Of a stretch of 64,000 bases of DNA, positions 23,159-36,092 are shown piece by piece. Under the pieces are notes generated by a model. The model saw nothing but the letters and a program-made list of their open reading frames with translations, searched no databases and had not been told where the DNA came from. Numbering within the stretch: position 1 is the first letter of the stretch; every line of letters begins with the position of its first letter. The stretch lies in NCBI RefSeq assembly GCF_963455315.2, contig NW_027207350.1, positions 62,001 through 126,000 of the forward strand. The letters run 5' to 3'. Origin of the DNA: Globicephala melas (Eukaryota > Chordata > Mammalia > Artiodactyla > Delphinidae). The translations under genes were made by a program, and so were the position numbers.

Positions 23159-25678
23159 GTACGACAACGCTCTAGGGGGAGCGTACGTGTGAGGGCGCGG
23201 GTTAGTGTCTGCGTACGGGTTAGGATTAGGGGACGGCTGAGGGTCAGGCTTCGGGGAAGGGTTAGGGTTAGGCTTCGGGCTAGGGTTAGGGTTAGGGCAC
23301 GGGGACGGTTTAGGGTCCAGTTGAGGGTACGACAACGCTCTAGTGGGAGCGTACGTGTGAGGGCGCGGGTTAGTGTCAGCGTACGGGTTAGGATTAGGGG
23401 ACGGCTGAGGGTCAGGCTTCGGGGAAGGGTTAGGGTTAGGGTTCGGGCTAGGGTTAGGGTTAGGTTACAGGGACGGTTTAGGGTCCAGGTGAGGGTACGA
23501 CAACGCTCTAGGGGGAGCGTACGTGTGAGGGCGCGGGTTAGTGTCAGCGTACGGGTTAGGATTAGGGGACCGCTGAGGGTCAGGCTTCGGGGAAGGGTTA
23601 GGGTTAGGGTTCGGGCTAGGGTTAGGGTTAGGGGACGGGGACGGTTTAGGGTCCAGGTGAGGGTACGACAACGCTGTAGGGGGAGCGTACGTGTGATGGC
23701 GTGGGTTAGTGTCAGCGTACGGGTTAGGATTAGGGGACGGCTGAGGGTCAGGCTTCGGGGAAGGGTTAGGGTTAGGGTTCGGGCTAGGGTTAGGGTTAGG
23801 GGACGGGGACGGTTTAGGGTCCATGTGAGGGTACGACAACGCTCTAGGGGGAGCGTACGTGTGAGGGCGCGGGTTAGTGTCAGCGTACGGGTTAGGATGA
23901 GGGGACGGCTGAGGGTCAGGCTTCGGGGAAGGGTTAGGGTTAGGGTTCGGGCTAGGGTTAGGGTTCGGGGACGGGGACGGTTCAGGGTCTAGGTGAGGGT
24001 ACGACAACGCTCTAGGGGGAGCGTACGTGTTAGGGCGCGGGTTAGTGTCAGCGTACGGGTTAGGATTAGGGGACGGCTGAGGGTCAGGCTTCGGGGAAGG
24101 GTTAGGGTTAGGGTTCGGGCTAGGGTTAGGGTTAGGGGACGGGGACGGTTTAGGTTCCAGGTGAGGGTACGACAACGCTCTAGGGGGAGCGTACGTGTGA
24201 GGGCGCGGGTTAGTGTCAGCGTACGGGTTAGGATTAGGGGACGGCTGAGGGTCAGGGTTCGGGGAAGGGTTAGGGTTAGGCTTCGGGCTAGGATTAGGGT
24301 TAGGGGACGGGGACGGTTTAGGGTCCAGGTGAGGGTACGACAACGTTCTAGGGGGAGCGTACGTGTGAGGGCGTGGGTTAGTGTCAGCGTACGGGTTAGG
24401 ATTAGGGGACGGCTGAGGGTCAGGCTTCGGGGAAGGGTTAGGGTTAGGGTTCGGGCTAGGGTTAGGGTTAGGGGACGGGGACGGTTTAGGGTCCAGGTGA
24501 GGGTACGACAACGCTCTAGGGGGAGCGTACGTGTGAGGGCGCGGGTTAGTGTCAGCGTACGGGTTAGGATTAGGGGACGGCTGAGGGTCAGGCTTCGGGG
24601 AAGGGTTAGGGTTAGGGTTCGGGCTAGGGTTAGGGTTAGGGGACGGGGACGGTTTAGGGTCCAGGTGAGGGTACGACAACGCTCTAGGGGGAGCGTACGT
24701 GTGAGGGCGCGGGTTAGTGTCAGCGTACGGGTTAGGATTAGGGGACGGCTGAGCGTCAGGCTTCGGGGAAGGGTTAGGGTTAGGGTTCGGGCTAGGGTTA
24801 GGGTTAGGGGAAGGGGACGGTTTAGGGTCCAGGTGAGGGTACGACAACGCTCTAGGGGGAGCGTACGTGTGAGGGCGCGGGTTAGTGTCAGCGTACGGGT
24901 TAGGATTAGGGGACGGCTGAGGGTCAGGCTTCGGGGAAGGGTTAGGGTTAGGGTTCGGGCTAGGGTTAGGGTTAGGGGACGGGGACGGTTTAGGGTCCAG
25001 GTGAGGGTACGACAACGCTCTAGGGGGAGTGTACGTGTGAGGGCGCGGGTTACTGTCAGCGTACGGGTTAGGATTAGGGGACGGCTGAGGGTCAGGTTTC
25101 GGGGAAGGGTTAGGGTTAGCCTTCGGGCTAGGGTTAGGGTTAGGGGACGGGGACGGTTTAGGGTCCAGGTGAGGGTACGACAACGCTTTAGGGGGAGCGT
25201 ACGTGTGAGGGCGCGGGTTAGTGTTAGCGTACGGGTTAGGATTAGGGGACGGCTGAGGGTCAGGCTTCGGGGAAGGGTTAGGGTTAGGGTTCGGGCTAGG
25301 GTTAGGGTTAGGGGACGGGGACGGTTTAGGGTCCCGTTGAGGGTACGACAACGCTCTAGGGGGAGCGTACGTGTGAGGGCGCGGGTTAGTGTCAGCGTAC
25401 GGGTTAGGATTAGGGGACGGCTGAGGGTCAGGCTTCGGGGAAGGGTTAGGGTTAGGGTTCGGGCTAGGGTTAGGGTTAGGGGACGGGGACGGTTTAGGGT
25501 CCAGGTGAGGGTACGACAACGCTCTAGGGGGAGCGTACGTGTGAGGGCGCGGGTTAGTGTCAGCGTACGGGTTAGGATTAGGGGACGGCTGAGGGTCAGG
25601 CTTCAGGGAAGGGTTAGGGTTAGGCTTCGGGCTAGGGTTAGGGTTAGGGGACGGGGACGGTTTAGGGTCCAGGTGAGG
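23159..25678 (+). repeat. Block C, copy 1 (15 units)
   Basis: Variants in order: GTGTCTGCG (about 23,205), GGGCACGGGG with CCAGTTGAGG (about 23,295-23,325), CTAGTGGGAGC (about 23,341), GGTTACAGGG (about 23,463), GGACCGCTG (about 23,568), GGGTTACTGTC (about 25,048) and CTTCAGGGAAGGG (about 25,601). The same series returns at 60,842-63,360 at a constant distance of 37,683 bp, so the two copies match unit for unit. A third copy (45,681-47,864) lacks two units. A tag with TTCGGGGACGG and GGTCTAGG appears near 23,966-23,993. Confidence 0.9.
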
Positions 25679-28366
25679 GTACGACAACGCTCTAGGGGGA
25701 GCGTACGTGTGAGGGCGTGGGTTAGTGTCAGCGTAAGGGTTAGGATTAGGGGACGGCTGAGGGTCAGGCTTCGGGGAAGGGTTAGGGTTAGGGTTCGGGC
25801 TAGGGTTAGGGTTAGGGGACGGGGACGGTTTAGGGTCCAGGTGAGCGTACGACAACGCTCTAGGGGGAGCGTACGTGTGAGGGCGCGGGTTAGTGTCAGC
25901 GTACGGGTTAGGATTAGGGGACGGCTGAGGGTCAGGCTTCGGGGAAGGATTAGGGTTAGGGTTCGGGCTAGGGTTAGGGTTAGGGGACGGGGACGGTTTA
26001 GGGTCCAGGTGAGGGTACGACAACGCTCTAGGGGGAGCGTACGTGTGAGGGCGCGGGTTAGTGTCAGCGTACGGGTTAGGATTAGGGGACGGCTGAGGGT
26101 CAGGCTTCGGGGAAGGGTTAGGGTTAGGGTTCGGGCTACGGTTAGGGTTAGGGGACGGGGACGGTTTAGGGTCCAGGTGAGGGTACGACAACGCTGTAGG
26201 GGGAGCGTACGTGTGAGGGCGTGGGTTAGTGTCAGCGTACGGGTTAGGATTAGGGGACGGCTGAGGGTCAGGCTTCGGGGAACGGTTAGGGTTAGGGTTC
26301 GGGCTAGGGTTAGGGTTAGGGGATGGGGACGGTTTAGGGTCCAGGTGAGGGTACGACAACGCTCTAGGGGGAGCGTACGTGTGAGGGCACGGGTTAGTGT
26401 CAGCGTACGTGTTAGGATTAGGGGCCGGCTGAGGGTCAGGCTTCGGGGAAGGGTTAGGGTTAGGGTTCGGGCTAGGGTTAGGGTTAGGGCACGGGGACGG
26501 TTTAGGGTCCAGGTGAGGGTACGACAATGCTCTAGGGGGAGCGTACGTGTGAGGGCGCGGGTTAGTGTCAGCGTACGGGTTAGGATGAGGGGACGGCTGA
26601 GGGTCAGGCTTCGGGGAAGGGTTAGGGTTAGGGTTCGGGCTAGGGTTAGGGTTCGGGGACGGGGACGGTTCAGGGTCTAGGTGAGGGTACGACAACGCTC
26701 TAGGGGGAGCGTACGTGTTAGGGCGCGGGTTAGTGTCAGCGTACGGGTTAGGATTAGGGGACGGCTGAGGGTCAGGCTTCGGGGAAGGGTTAGGGTTAGG
26801 GTTCGGGCTAGGGTTAGGGTTAGGGGACGGGGACGGTTTAGGGTCCAGGTGAGGGTACGACAACGCTCTAGGGGGAGCATACGTGTGAGGGCGCGGGTTA
26901 GTGTCAGCGTACGGGTTAGGATTAGGGGACGGCTGAGGGTCAGGCTTCGGGGAAGGGTTAGGGTTAGGGTTCGGGCTAGGGTTAGGGTTAGGGGACGGGG
27001 ACGGTTTAGGGTCCAGGTGAGGGTACGACAATGCTCTAGGGGGAGCGTACGTGTGAGGGCGTGGGTTAGTGTCAGCGTACGGGTTAGGATTAGGGGACGG
27101 CTGAGGGTCAGGCTTCGGGGAAGGGTTAGGGTTAGGGTTCGGGCTAGGGTTAGGGTTCGGGGACGGGGACGGTTCAGGGTCCAGGTGAGGGTACGACAAC
27201 GCTCTAGGGGGAGCGTACGTGTGAGGGCGCGGGTTAGTGTCAGCGTACGGGTTAGGAATAGGGGACGGCTGAGGGTCAGGCTTCGGGGAAGTGTTAGGGT
27301 TAGGCTTCGGGCTAGGGTTAGGGTTAGGGGACGGGGACGGTTTAGGGTCCAGGTGAGGGTACGAGAACGCTCTAGGGGGAGCGTACGTTTGAGGGCGCGG
27401 GTTAGTGTCACCGTACGGGTTAGGATTAGGGGACGGATGAGGGTCAGGCTTCGGGGAAGGGTTAGGGTTAGGGTTCGGGCTAGGGTTAGGGTTAGGGGAC
27501 GGGGACGGTTTAGGGTCCAGGTGAGGGTACGACAACGCTCTAGGGGGAGCGTACGTGTGAGGGCGCGGGTTAGTGTCAGCGTACGGGTTAGGATTAGGGG
27601 ACAGCTGAGGGTCAGGGTTCGGGGAAGGGTTAGGGTTAGGGTTCGGGCTAGGGTTAGGGTTAGGGCACGGGGACGGTTTAGGGTCCAGGTGAGGGTACGA
27701 CAACGCTCTAGGGGGAGCGTACGTGTGAGGGCGCGGGTTAGTGTCAGCGTACGGGTTAGGATTAGGGGACCGCTGAGGGTCAGGCTTCGGGGAAGGTTTA
27801 GGGTTAGGGTTCGGCCTAGGGTTAGGGTTAGGGGACGGGGACGGTTTAGGGTCCAGGTGAGGGTACGACAACGCTCTAGGGGGAGCGTACGTGTGAGGGC
27901 GCGGGTTAGTGTCAGCGTACGGGTTAGGATTAGGGGACGGCTGAGGGTCAGGCTTCGGGGAAGGGTTAGGGTTAGGGTTCGGGCTAGGGTTAGGGTTAGG
28001 GGATGGGGACGGTTTAGGGTCCAGGTGAGGGTACGACAACGCTCTAGGGGGAGCGTACGTGTGAGGGCACGGGTTAGTGTCAGCGTACGTGTTAGGATTA
28101 GGGGACGGCTGAGGGTCAGGCTTCGGGGAAGGGTTAGGGTTAGGGTTCGGGCTAGGGTTAGGGTTAGGGGACGGGGACGGTTTAGGGTCCAGGTGAGGGT
28201 ACGACAATGCTCTAGGGGGAGCGTACGTGTGAGGGCGTGGGTTAGTGTCAGCGTACGGGTTAGGATTAGGGGACGGCTGAGGGTCAGGCTTCGGGGAAGG
28301 GTTAGGGTTAGGGTTCGGGCTAGGGTTAGGGTTCGGGGACGGGGACGGTTCAGGGTCTAGGTGAGG
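25679..28366 (+). repeat. Mixed units between block C and the 4-unit repeat
   Basis: Sixteen 168-bp units have no single clear higher-order period. A composite tag (CGGGGACGGGG, then TTCAGGGTCT in place of TTTAGGGTCC) occurs at 23,981, 26,669, 28,349 and 29,861, with spacings of exactly 16, 10 and 9 units. The segments between tags therefore look like partly homologous pieces of different length. Recurrent variants are CTGTAGGGGG, GGATGGGG, GGCACGGG and CAATGCTC. No non-satellite sequence is present. Confidence 0.8.
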
Positions 28367-29710
28367 GTACGACAACGCTCTAGGGGGAGCGTACGTGTGA
28401 GGGCGCGGGTTAGTGTCAGCGTACGGGTTAGGAATAGGGGACGGCTGAGGGTCAGGCTTCGGGGAAGGGTTAGGTTTAGGCTTCGGGCTAGGGTTAGGGT
28501 TAGGGGACGGGGACGGTTTAGGGTCCAGGTGAGGGTACGACAACGCTCTAGGGGGAGCGTACGTGTGAGGGCGCGGGTTAGTGTCAGCGTACGTGTTAGG
28601 ATTAGGGGACAGCTGTGAGTCAGGGTTCGGGGAAGCGTTAGGGTTAGGGTTCGGACTAGGGTTAGGGTTAGGGCACGGGGACGGTTTAGGGTCCAGGTGA
28701 GGGTACGACAACGCTCTAGGGGGAGCGTACGTGTGAGGGCGCGGGTTAGTGTCAGCGTACGGGTTAGGATTAGGGGACCGCTGAGGGTCAGGCTTCGGGG
28801 AAGGGTTAGGGTTAGGGTTCAGGCTAGGGTTAGGGTTAGGGGACGGGGACGGTTTAGGGTCCAGGTGAGGGTACGACAACGCTCTAGGGGGAGCGTACGT
28901 GTGAGGGCACGTGTTAGTGTCAGCGTACGTGTTAGGATTAGGGGACGGCTGAGGGTCAGGCTTCGGGGAAGGGTTAGGGTTAGGGTTCGGGCTAGGGTTA
29001 GGGTTAGGGGACGGGGACGGTTTAGGGTCCAGGTGAGGGTACGACAATGCTCTCGGGGGAGCGTACGTGTGAGGGCGCGGGTTAGTGTCAGCGTACGGGT
29101 TAGGAATAGGGGACGGCTGAGGGTCAGGCTTCGGGGAAGGGTTAGGTTTAGGCTTCGGCCTAGGGTTAGGGTTAGGGGACGGGGACGGTTTAGGGTCCAG
29201 GTGAGGGTACGACAACGCTCTACGGGGAGCGTACGTGTGAGGGCGCGGGTTAGTGTCAGCGTACGGGTTAGGATTAGGGGACAGCTGTGAGTCAGGGTTC
29301 GGGGAAGCGTTAGGGTTAGGGTTCGGACTAGGGTTAGGGTTAGGGCACGGGGACGGTTTAGGGTCCAGGTGAGGGTACGACAACGCTCTAGGGGGAGCGT
29401 ACGTGTGAGGGCGCGGGTTAGTGTCAGCGTACGGGTTAGGATTAGGGGACCGCTGAGGGTCAGGCTTCGGGGAAGGGTTAGGGTTAGGGTTCGGGCTAGG
29501 GTTAGGGTTAGGGGACGGGGACGGTTTAGGGTCCAGGTGAGGGTACGACAACGCTCTAGGGGGAGCGTACGTGTGAGGGCACGGGTTAGTGTCAGCGTAC
29601 GTGTTAGGATTAGGGGACGGCTGAGGGTCAGGCTTCGGGGAAGGGTTAGGGTTAGGGTTCGGGCTAGGGTTAGGGTTAGGGGACGGGGACGGTTTAGGGT
29701 CCAGGTGAGG
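28367..29710 (+). repeat. 4-unit higher-order repeat D (2 x 672 bp)
   Basis: Copies at 28,367-29,038 and 29,039-29,710 share variants at 672-bp spacing: GGAATAGGGG (about 28,432 and 29,104), GTTAGGTTTAGG, ACAGCTGTGAGTC (about 28,610 and 29,282), GGAAGCGTT, GGGCACGGGG, GACCGCTG (about 28,777 and 29,449) and CAATGCTCTCGGGG (about 29,046 and 29,718). The AGCTGTGAG change puts a TGA in the frame otherwise open on +. Confidence 0.88.
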
Positions 29711-30550
29711 GTACGACAATGCTCTCGGGGGAGCGTACGTGTGAGGGCGCGGGTTAGTGTCAGCGTACGGGTTAGGATTAGGGGACGGCTGAGGGTCAGG
29801 CTTCGGGGAAGGGTTAGGGTTAGGGTTCGGGCTAGGGTTAGGGTTCGGGGACGGGGACGGTTCAGGGTCTAGGTGAGGGTACGACAACGCTCTAGGGGGA
29901 GCGTACGTGTGAGGGCGCGGGTTAGTGTCAGCGTACGGGTTAGGATTAGGGGACGGCTGAGGGTCAGGCTTCGGGGAAGGGTTAGGGTTAGGGTTCGGGC
30001 TAGGGTTAGGGTTAGGGGACGGGGACGGTTTAGGGTCCAGGTGAGGGTACGACAACGCTCTAGGGGGAGCGTACGTGTGAGGGCGCGGGTTAGTGTCAGC
30101 GTACGGGTTAGGATTAGGGGACGGCTGAGGGTCAGGCTTCGGGGAAGGGTTAGGGTTAGGGTTCGGGCTAGGGTTAGGGGTAGGGGACGGGGACGGTTTA
30201 GGGTCCAGGTGAGGGTACGACAATGCTCTAGGGGGAGCGTACGTGTGAGGGCGCGGGTTAGTGTCAGCGTACGGGTTAGGATTAGGGGACGGCTGAGGGT
30301 CAGGCTTCGGGGAAGGGTTAGGGTTAGGGTTCGGGCTAGGGTTAGGGTTCGGGGACGGGGACGGTTTAGGGTCCAGGTGAGGGTACGACAACGCTCTAGG
30401 GGGAGCGTACGTGTGCGGGCACGGGTTAGTGTCAGCGTACGGGTTAGGATTAGGGGACGGCTGAGGGTCAGGCTTCGGGGAAGGGTTAGGGTTAGGCTTC
30501 GGGCTAGGGTTAGGGTTAGGGGACGGGGACGGTTTAGGGTCCAGGTGAGG
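29711..30550 (+). repeat. Five mixed units between repeats D and E
   Basis: These are five 168-bp units close to consensus. They carry the TTCAGGGTCT tag (about 29,861), two CAATGCTC variants and GGGGTAGGGG (about 30,178). The unit around 30,412 has GTGTGCGGGCACG. No other sequence type is present. Confidence 0.8.
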
Positions 30551-33500
30551 GTACGACAACGCTCTAGGGGGAGCGTACGTGTGAGGGCGCGGGTTAGTGT
30601 CACCGTACGGGTTAGGATTAGGGGACGGCTGAGGGTCAGGCTTCGGGGAAGGGTTAGGTTTAGGCTTCGGGCTAGGGTTACGGTTAGGGGACGGGGACGG
30701 TTTAGGTTCCAGGTGAGGGTACGACAACGCTCTAGGGGGAGCGTACGTGTGAGGGCGCGGGTTAGTGTCAGCGTACGGGTTAGGATTAGGGGACAGCTTA
30801 GGGTCAGGGTTCGGGGAAGGGTTAGGGTTAGGGTTCGGGCTAGGGTTAGGGTTAGGGGACGGGGACGGTTTAGGGTCCAGGTGAGGGTACGACAACGCTC
30901 TAGGGGGAGTGTACGTGTGAGGGCGCGGGTTAGTGTCAGCGTACGGGTTAGGATAAGGGAAGGCTGAGGGTCAGGCTTCGGGGAAGGCTTAGGGTTAGGG
31001 TTCGGGCTAGGGTTAGGGTTAGGGGACGGGGACGGTTTAGGGTCCAGGTGAGGGTACGACAACGCTCTAGGGGGAGCGTACGTGTGAGGGCGCGGGTTAG
31101 TGTCAGCGTACGGGTTAGGATTAGGGGACCGCTGAGGGTCAGGCTTCGGGGAAGGGTTAGGGTTAGGGTTCGGGCTAGGGTTAGGGTTAGGGGACGGGGA
31201 CGGTTTAGGGTCCAGGTGAGGGTACGACAACGCTCTAGGGGGAGCGTACGTGTGAGGGCGTGGGTTAGTGTCAGCGTACGGGTTAGGATTAGGGGACGGC
31301 TGAGGGTCAGGCTTCGGGGAAGGGTTAGGGTTAGGGTTCGGGCTAGGGTTAGGGTTCGGGGACGGGGACGGTTCAGGGTCCAGGTGAGGGTACGACAACG
31401 CTCTAGGAGGAGCGTACGTGTGAGGGCGTGGGTTAGTGTCAGCGTACGGGTTAGGATTAGGGGACGGCTGAGGGTCAGGCTTCGGGGAAGGGTTAGGGTT
31501 AGGGTTCGGGCTAGGGTTAGGGTTAGGGGACGGGGACGGTTTAGGGTCCAGGTGAGGGTACGACAACGCTCTAGGGGGAGCGTACGTGTGAGGGCGCGGG
31601 TTAGTGTCAGCGTACGGGTTAGGATTAGGGGACGGCTGAGGGTCAGGCTTCGGGGAAGGGTTAGGGTTAGGGTTCGGGCTAGGGTTAGGGTTAGGGGACG
31701 GGGACGGTTTAGGGTCCAGGTGAGGGTACGACAACGCTCTAGGGGGAGCGTACGTGTGAGGGCGCGGGTTAGTGTCAGCGTACGGGTTAGGATTAGGGCA
31801 CGGCTGAGGGTCAGGCTTCGGGGAAGGGTTAGGGTTAGGGTTCGGGCTAGGGTTAGGGTTCGGGGACGGGGACGGTTCAGGGTCCAGGTGAGGGTACGAC
31901 AACGCTCTAGGGGGAGCGTACGTGTGAGGGCGTGGGTTAGTGTCAGCGTACGGGTTAGGATTAGGGGACGGCTGAGGGTCAGGCTTCGGGGAAGGGTTAG
32001 GGTTAGGGTTCGGGCTAGGGTTAGGGTTAGGGGACGGGGACGGTTTAGGGTCCAGGTGAGGGTACGACAACGCTCTAGGGGGAGCGTACGTGTGAGAGCG
32101 CGGGTTAGTGTCAGCGTACGGGTTAGGATTAGGGGACGGCTGAGGGTCAGGCTTCGGGGAAGGGTTAGGGTTAGGGTTCGGGCTAGGGTTAGGGTTAGGG
32201 GACGGGGACGGTTTAGGGTCCAGGTGAGGGTACGACAACGCTCTAGGGGGAGCGTACGTGTGAGGGCGCGGGTTAGTGTCAGCGTACGGGTTAGGATTAG
32301 GGGACGGCTGAGGGTCAGGCTTCGGGGAAGGGTTAGGGTTAGGGTTAGGGCTAGGGTTAGGGTTAGGGGACGGGGAAGGTTCAGGGTCCAGGTGAGGGTA
32401 CGACAACGCTCTAGGGGGAGCGTACGTGTGAGGGCGCGGGTTAGTGTCAGCGTACGGGTTAGGATTAGGGGACGGCTGAGGGTCAGGCTTCGGGGAAGGG
32501 TTAGGGTTAGGGTTCGGGCTAGGGTTAGGGTTAGGGGACGGGGACGGTTCAGGGTCCAGGTGAGGGTACGACAACGCTCTAGGGGGAGCGTACGTGTGAG
32601 GGCGCGGGTTAGTGTCAGCGTACGGGTTAGGATTAGGGGACGGCTGAGGGTCAGGCTTCGGGGAAGGGTTAGGGTTAGGGTTCGGGCTAGGGTTAGGGTT
32701 AGGGGACGGGGACGGTTCAGGGTCCAGGTGAGGGTACGACAACGCTCTAGGGGTAGCGTACGTGTGAGGGCGCGGGTTAGTGTCAGCGTACGGGTTAGGA
32801 TTAGGGGACGGCTGAGGGTCAGGCTTCGGGGAAGGGTTAGGGTTAGGGTTCGGGCTAGGGTTAGGGTTAGGGGACGGGGACGGTTCAGCCTCCAGGTGAG
32901 GGTACGACAACGCTCTAGGGGGAGCGTACGTGTGAGGGCGCGGGTTAGTGTCAGCGTACGGGTTAGGATTAGGGGACAGCTGAGGGTCAGGCTTCGGGGA
33001 AGGGTTAGGGTTAGGATTCGGGCCATGGTTAGGGTTAGGGGACGGGGACGGTTTAGGTTCCAGGTGAGGGTACGACAACGCTCTAGGTGGAGCGTACGTG
33101 TGAGGGCGCGGGTTAGTGTCAGCGTACGGGTTAGGATTAGGGGACGGCTGAGGGTCAGGCTTCGGGGAAGGGTTAGGGTTAGGGTTCGGGCTAGGGTTAG
33201 GGTTAGGGGACGGGGACGGTTTAGGTTCCAGGTGAGGGTACGACAACGCTCTCGGGGGAGCGTACGTGTGAGGGCGCGGGTTAGTGTCAGCGTACGGGTT
33301 AGGATTAGGGGACTGGTGAGGGTCAGGCTTCGGGGAAGGGTTAGGGTTAGGGTTCGGGCTAGGGTTAGGGTTAGGGGACGGGGATGGTTTAGGGTCCAGG
33401 TGAGGGTACGACAACGCTCTAGGGGGAGCGTACGTGTGAGGGTGTGGGTTAGTGTCAGCGTACGGGTTAGGATTAGGGGACGGGTGAGGGTCAGGCTTCG

Positions 33501-33741
33501 GGGAAAAGTTAGGGTTAGGGTTCGGGCTAGGGTTAGGGTTAGGGGACGGGGACAGTTTAGGGTCCAGGTGAGGGTACGACAACGCTCTTGGGGGAGCGTA
33601 CGTGTGAGGGCGCGGGTTAGTGTCAGCGTACGGGTTAGGATTAGGGGACGGGTGAGGGTCAGGCTTCGGGGAAGGGTTAGGGTTAGGGTTCGGGCTAGGG
33701 TTAGGGTTAGGGGACGGGGACGGTTTAGGGTCCAGGTGAGG
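30551..33741 (+). repeat. Higher-order repeat E, copy 1 (19 units, 3,191 bp)
   Basis: The copy is eighteen 168-bp units plus one of 167 bp (30,887). Shared markers with copy 2 at +3,191 bp include GTCACCGTACGG (about 30,599), GTTACGGTTAGG (about 30,676), GGGGACAGCT (about 30,790), GGATAAGGGAAGG (30,951) and GACCGCTG (about 31,129). Further along are CTCTAGGAGG, GGGCACGGCT, GGATTCGGGCCATGG (about 33,014) and CTAGGTGGAGC (about 33,082). The 167-bp unit is a strong marker of common descent. Confidence 0.9.
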
Positions 33742-36092
33742 GTACGACAACGCTCTAGGGGGAGCGTACGTGTGAGGGCGCGGGTTAGTGTCACCGTACG
33801 GGTTAGGATTAGGGGACGGCTGAGGGTCAGGCTTCGGGGAAGGGTTAGGTTTAGGCTTCGGGCTAGGGTTACGGTTAGGGGACGGGGACGGTTTAGGTTC
33901 CAGGTGAGGGTACGACAACGCTCTAGGGGGAGCGTACGTGTGAGGGCGCGGGTTAGTGTCAGCGTACGGGTTAGGATTAGGGGACAGCTGAGGGTCAGGG
34001 TTCGGGGAAGGGTTAGGGTTAGGGTTCGGGCTAGGGTTAGGGTTAGGGGACGGGGACGGTTTAGGGTCCAGGTGAGGGTACGACAACGCTCTAGGGGGAG
34101 TGTACGTGTGAGGGCGCGGGTTAGTGTCAGCGTACGGGTTAGGATAAGGGAAGGCTGAGGGTCAGGCTTCGGGGAAGGCTTAGGGTTAGGGTTCAGGCTA
34201 GGGTTAGGGTTAGGGGACGGGGACGGTTTAGGGTCCAGGTGAGGGTACGACAACGCTCTAGGGGGAGCGTACGTGTGAGGGCGCGGGTTAGTGTCAGCGT
34301 ACGGGTTAGGATTAGGGGACCGCTGAGGGTCAGGCTTCGGGGAAGGGTTAGGGTTAGGGTTCGGGCTAGGGTTAGGGTTAGGGGACGGGGACGGTTTAGG
34401 GTCCAGGTGAGGGTACGACAACGCTCTAGGGGGAGCGTACGTGTGAGGGCGTGGGTTAGTGTCAGCGTACGGGTTAGGATTAGGGGACGGCTGAGGGTCA
34501 GGCTTCGGGGAAGGGTTAGGGTTAGGGTTCGGGCTAGGGTTAGGGTTCGGGGACGGGGACGGTTCAGGGTCCAGGTGAGGGTACGACAACGCTCTAGGAG
34601 GAGCGTACGTGTGAGGGCGTGGGTTAGTGTCAGCGTACGGGTTAGGATTAGGGGACGGCTGAGGGTCAGGCTTCGGGGAAGGGTTAGGGTTAGGGTTCGG
34701 GCTAGGGTTAGGGTTAGGGGACGGGGACGGTTTAGGGTCCAGGTGAGGGTACGACAACGCTCTAGGGGGAGCGTACGTGTGAGGGCGCGGGTTAGTGTCA
34801 GCGTACGGGTTAGGATTAGGGGACGGCTGAGGGTCAGGCTTCGGGGAAGGGTTAGGGTTAGGGTTCGGGCTAGGGTTAGGGTTAGGGGACGGGGACGGTT
34901 TAGGGTCCAGGTGAGGGTACGACAACGCTCTAGGGGGAGCGTACGTGTGAGGGCGCGGGTTAGTGTCAGCGTACGGGTTAGGATTAGGGCACGGCTGAGG
35001 GTCAGGCTTCGGGGAAGGGTTAGGGTTAGGGTTCGGGCTAGGGTTAGGGTTCGGGGACGGGGACGGTTCAGGGTCCAGGTGAGGGTACGACAACGCTCTA
35101 GGGGGAGCGTACGTGTGAGGGCGTGGGTTAGTGTCAGCGTACGGGTTAGGATTAGGGGACGGCTGAGGGTCAGGCTTCGGGGAAGGGTTAGGGTTAGGGT
35201 TCGGGCTAGGGTTAGGGTTAGTGGATGGGGACGGTTCAGGGTCCAGGTGAGGGTACGACAACGCTCTAGGGGGAGCGTACGTGTGAGGGCGCGGGTTAGT
35301 GTCAGCGTACGGGTTAGGATTAGGGGACGGCTGAGGGTCAGGCTTCGGGGAAGGGTTAGGGTTAGGGTTCGGGCTAGGGTTAGGGTTAGGGGACGGGGAC
35401 GGTTTAGGGTCCAGGTGAGGGTACGACAACGCTCTAGGGGGAGCGTACGTGTGAGGGCGCGGGTTAGTGTCAGCGTACGGGTTAGGATTAGGGGACGGCT
35501 GAGGGTCAGGCTTCGGGGAAGGGTTAGGGTTAGGATTCGGGCTAGGGTTAGGGTTAGGGGACGGGGACGGTTTAGGGTCCAGGTGAGGGTACGACAACGC
35601 TCTAGGGGGAGCGTACGTGTGAGGGCGCGGGTTAGTGTCAGCGTACGGGTTAGGATTAGGGGACGGCTGAGGGTCAGGCTTCGGGGAAGGGTTAGGGTTA
35701 GGGTTCGGGCTAGGGTTAGGGTTAGGGGACGGGGACGGTTCAGCGTCCAGGTGAGGGTACGACAACGCTCTAGGGGGAGCGTACGTGTGAGGGCGCGGGT
35801 TAGTGTCAGCGTACGGGTTAGGATTAGGGGACAGCTGAGGGTCAGGCTTCGGGGAAGGGTTAGGGTTAGGATTCGGGCCATGGTTAGGGTTAGGGGACGG
35901 GGACGGTTTAGGTTCCAGGTGAGGGTACGACAACGCTCTAGGTGGAGCGTACGTGTGAGGGCGCGGGTTAGTGTCAGCGTACGGGTTAGGATTAGGGGAC
36001 GGATGAGGGTCAGGCTTCGGGGAAGGGTTAGGGTTAGGGTTCGGGCTAGGGTTAGGGTTAGGGGACGGGGACGGTTCAGGGTCCAGGTGAGG
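33742..36092 (+). repeat. Higher-order repeat E, copy 2 (two units short)
   Basis: The start of copy 1 recurs at +3,191 bp, including the 167-bp unit at 34,078. By the GGATTCGGGCCATGG marker (about 35,869) the distance has fallen to 2,855 bp, exactly two units less. A two-unit deletion or gain therefore lies in between, near 35,220-35,760, where GTGGATGGGG and GGTTCAGCGTCC also differ from copy 1. Similarity ends around 36,090. Confidence 0.86.
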
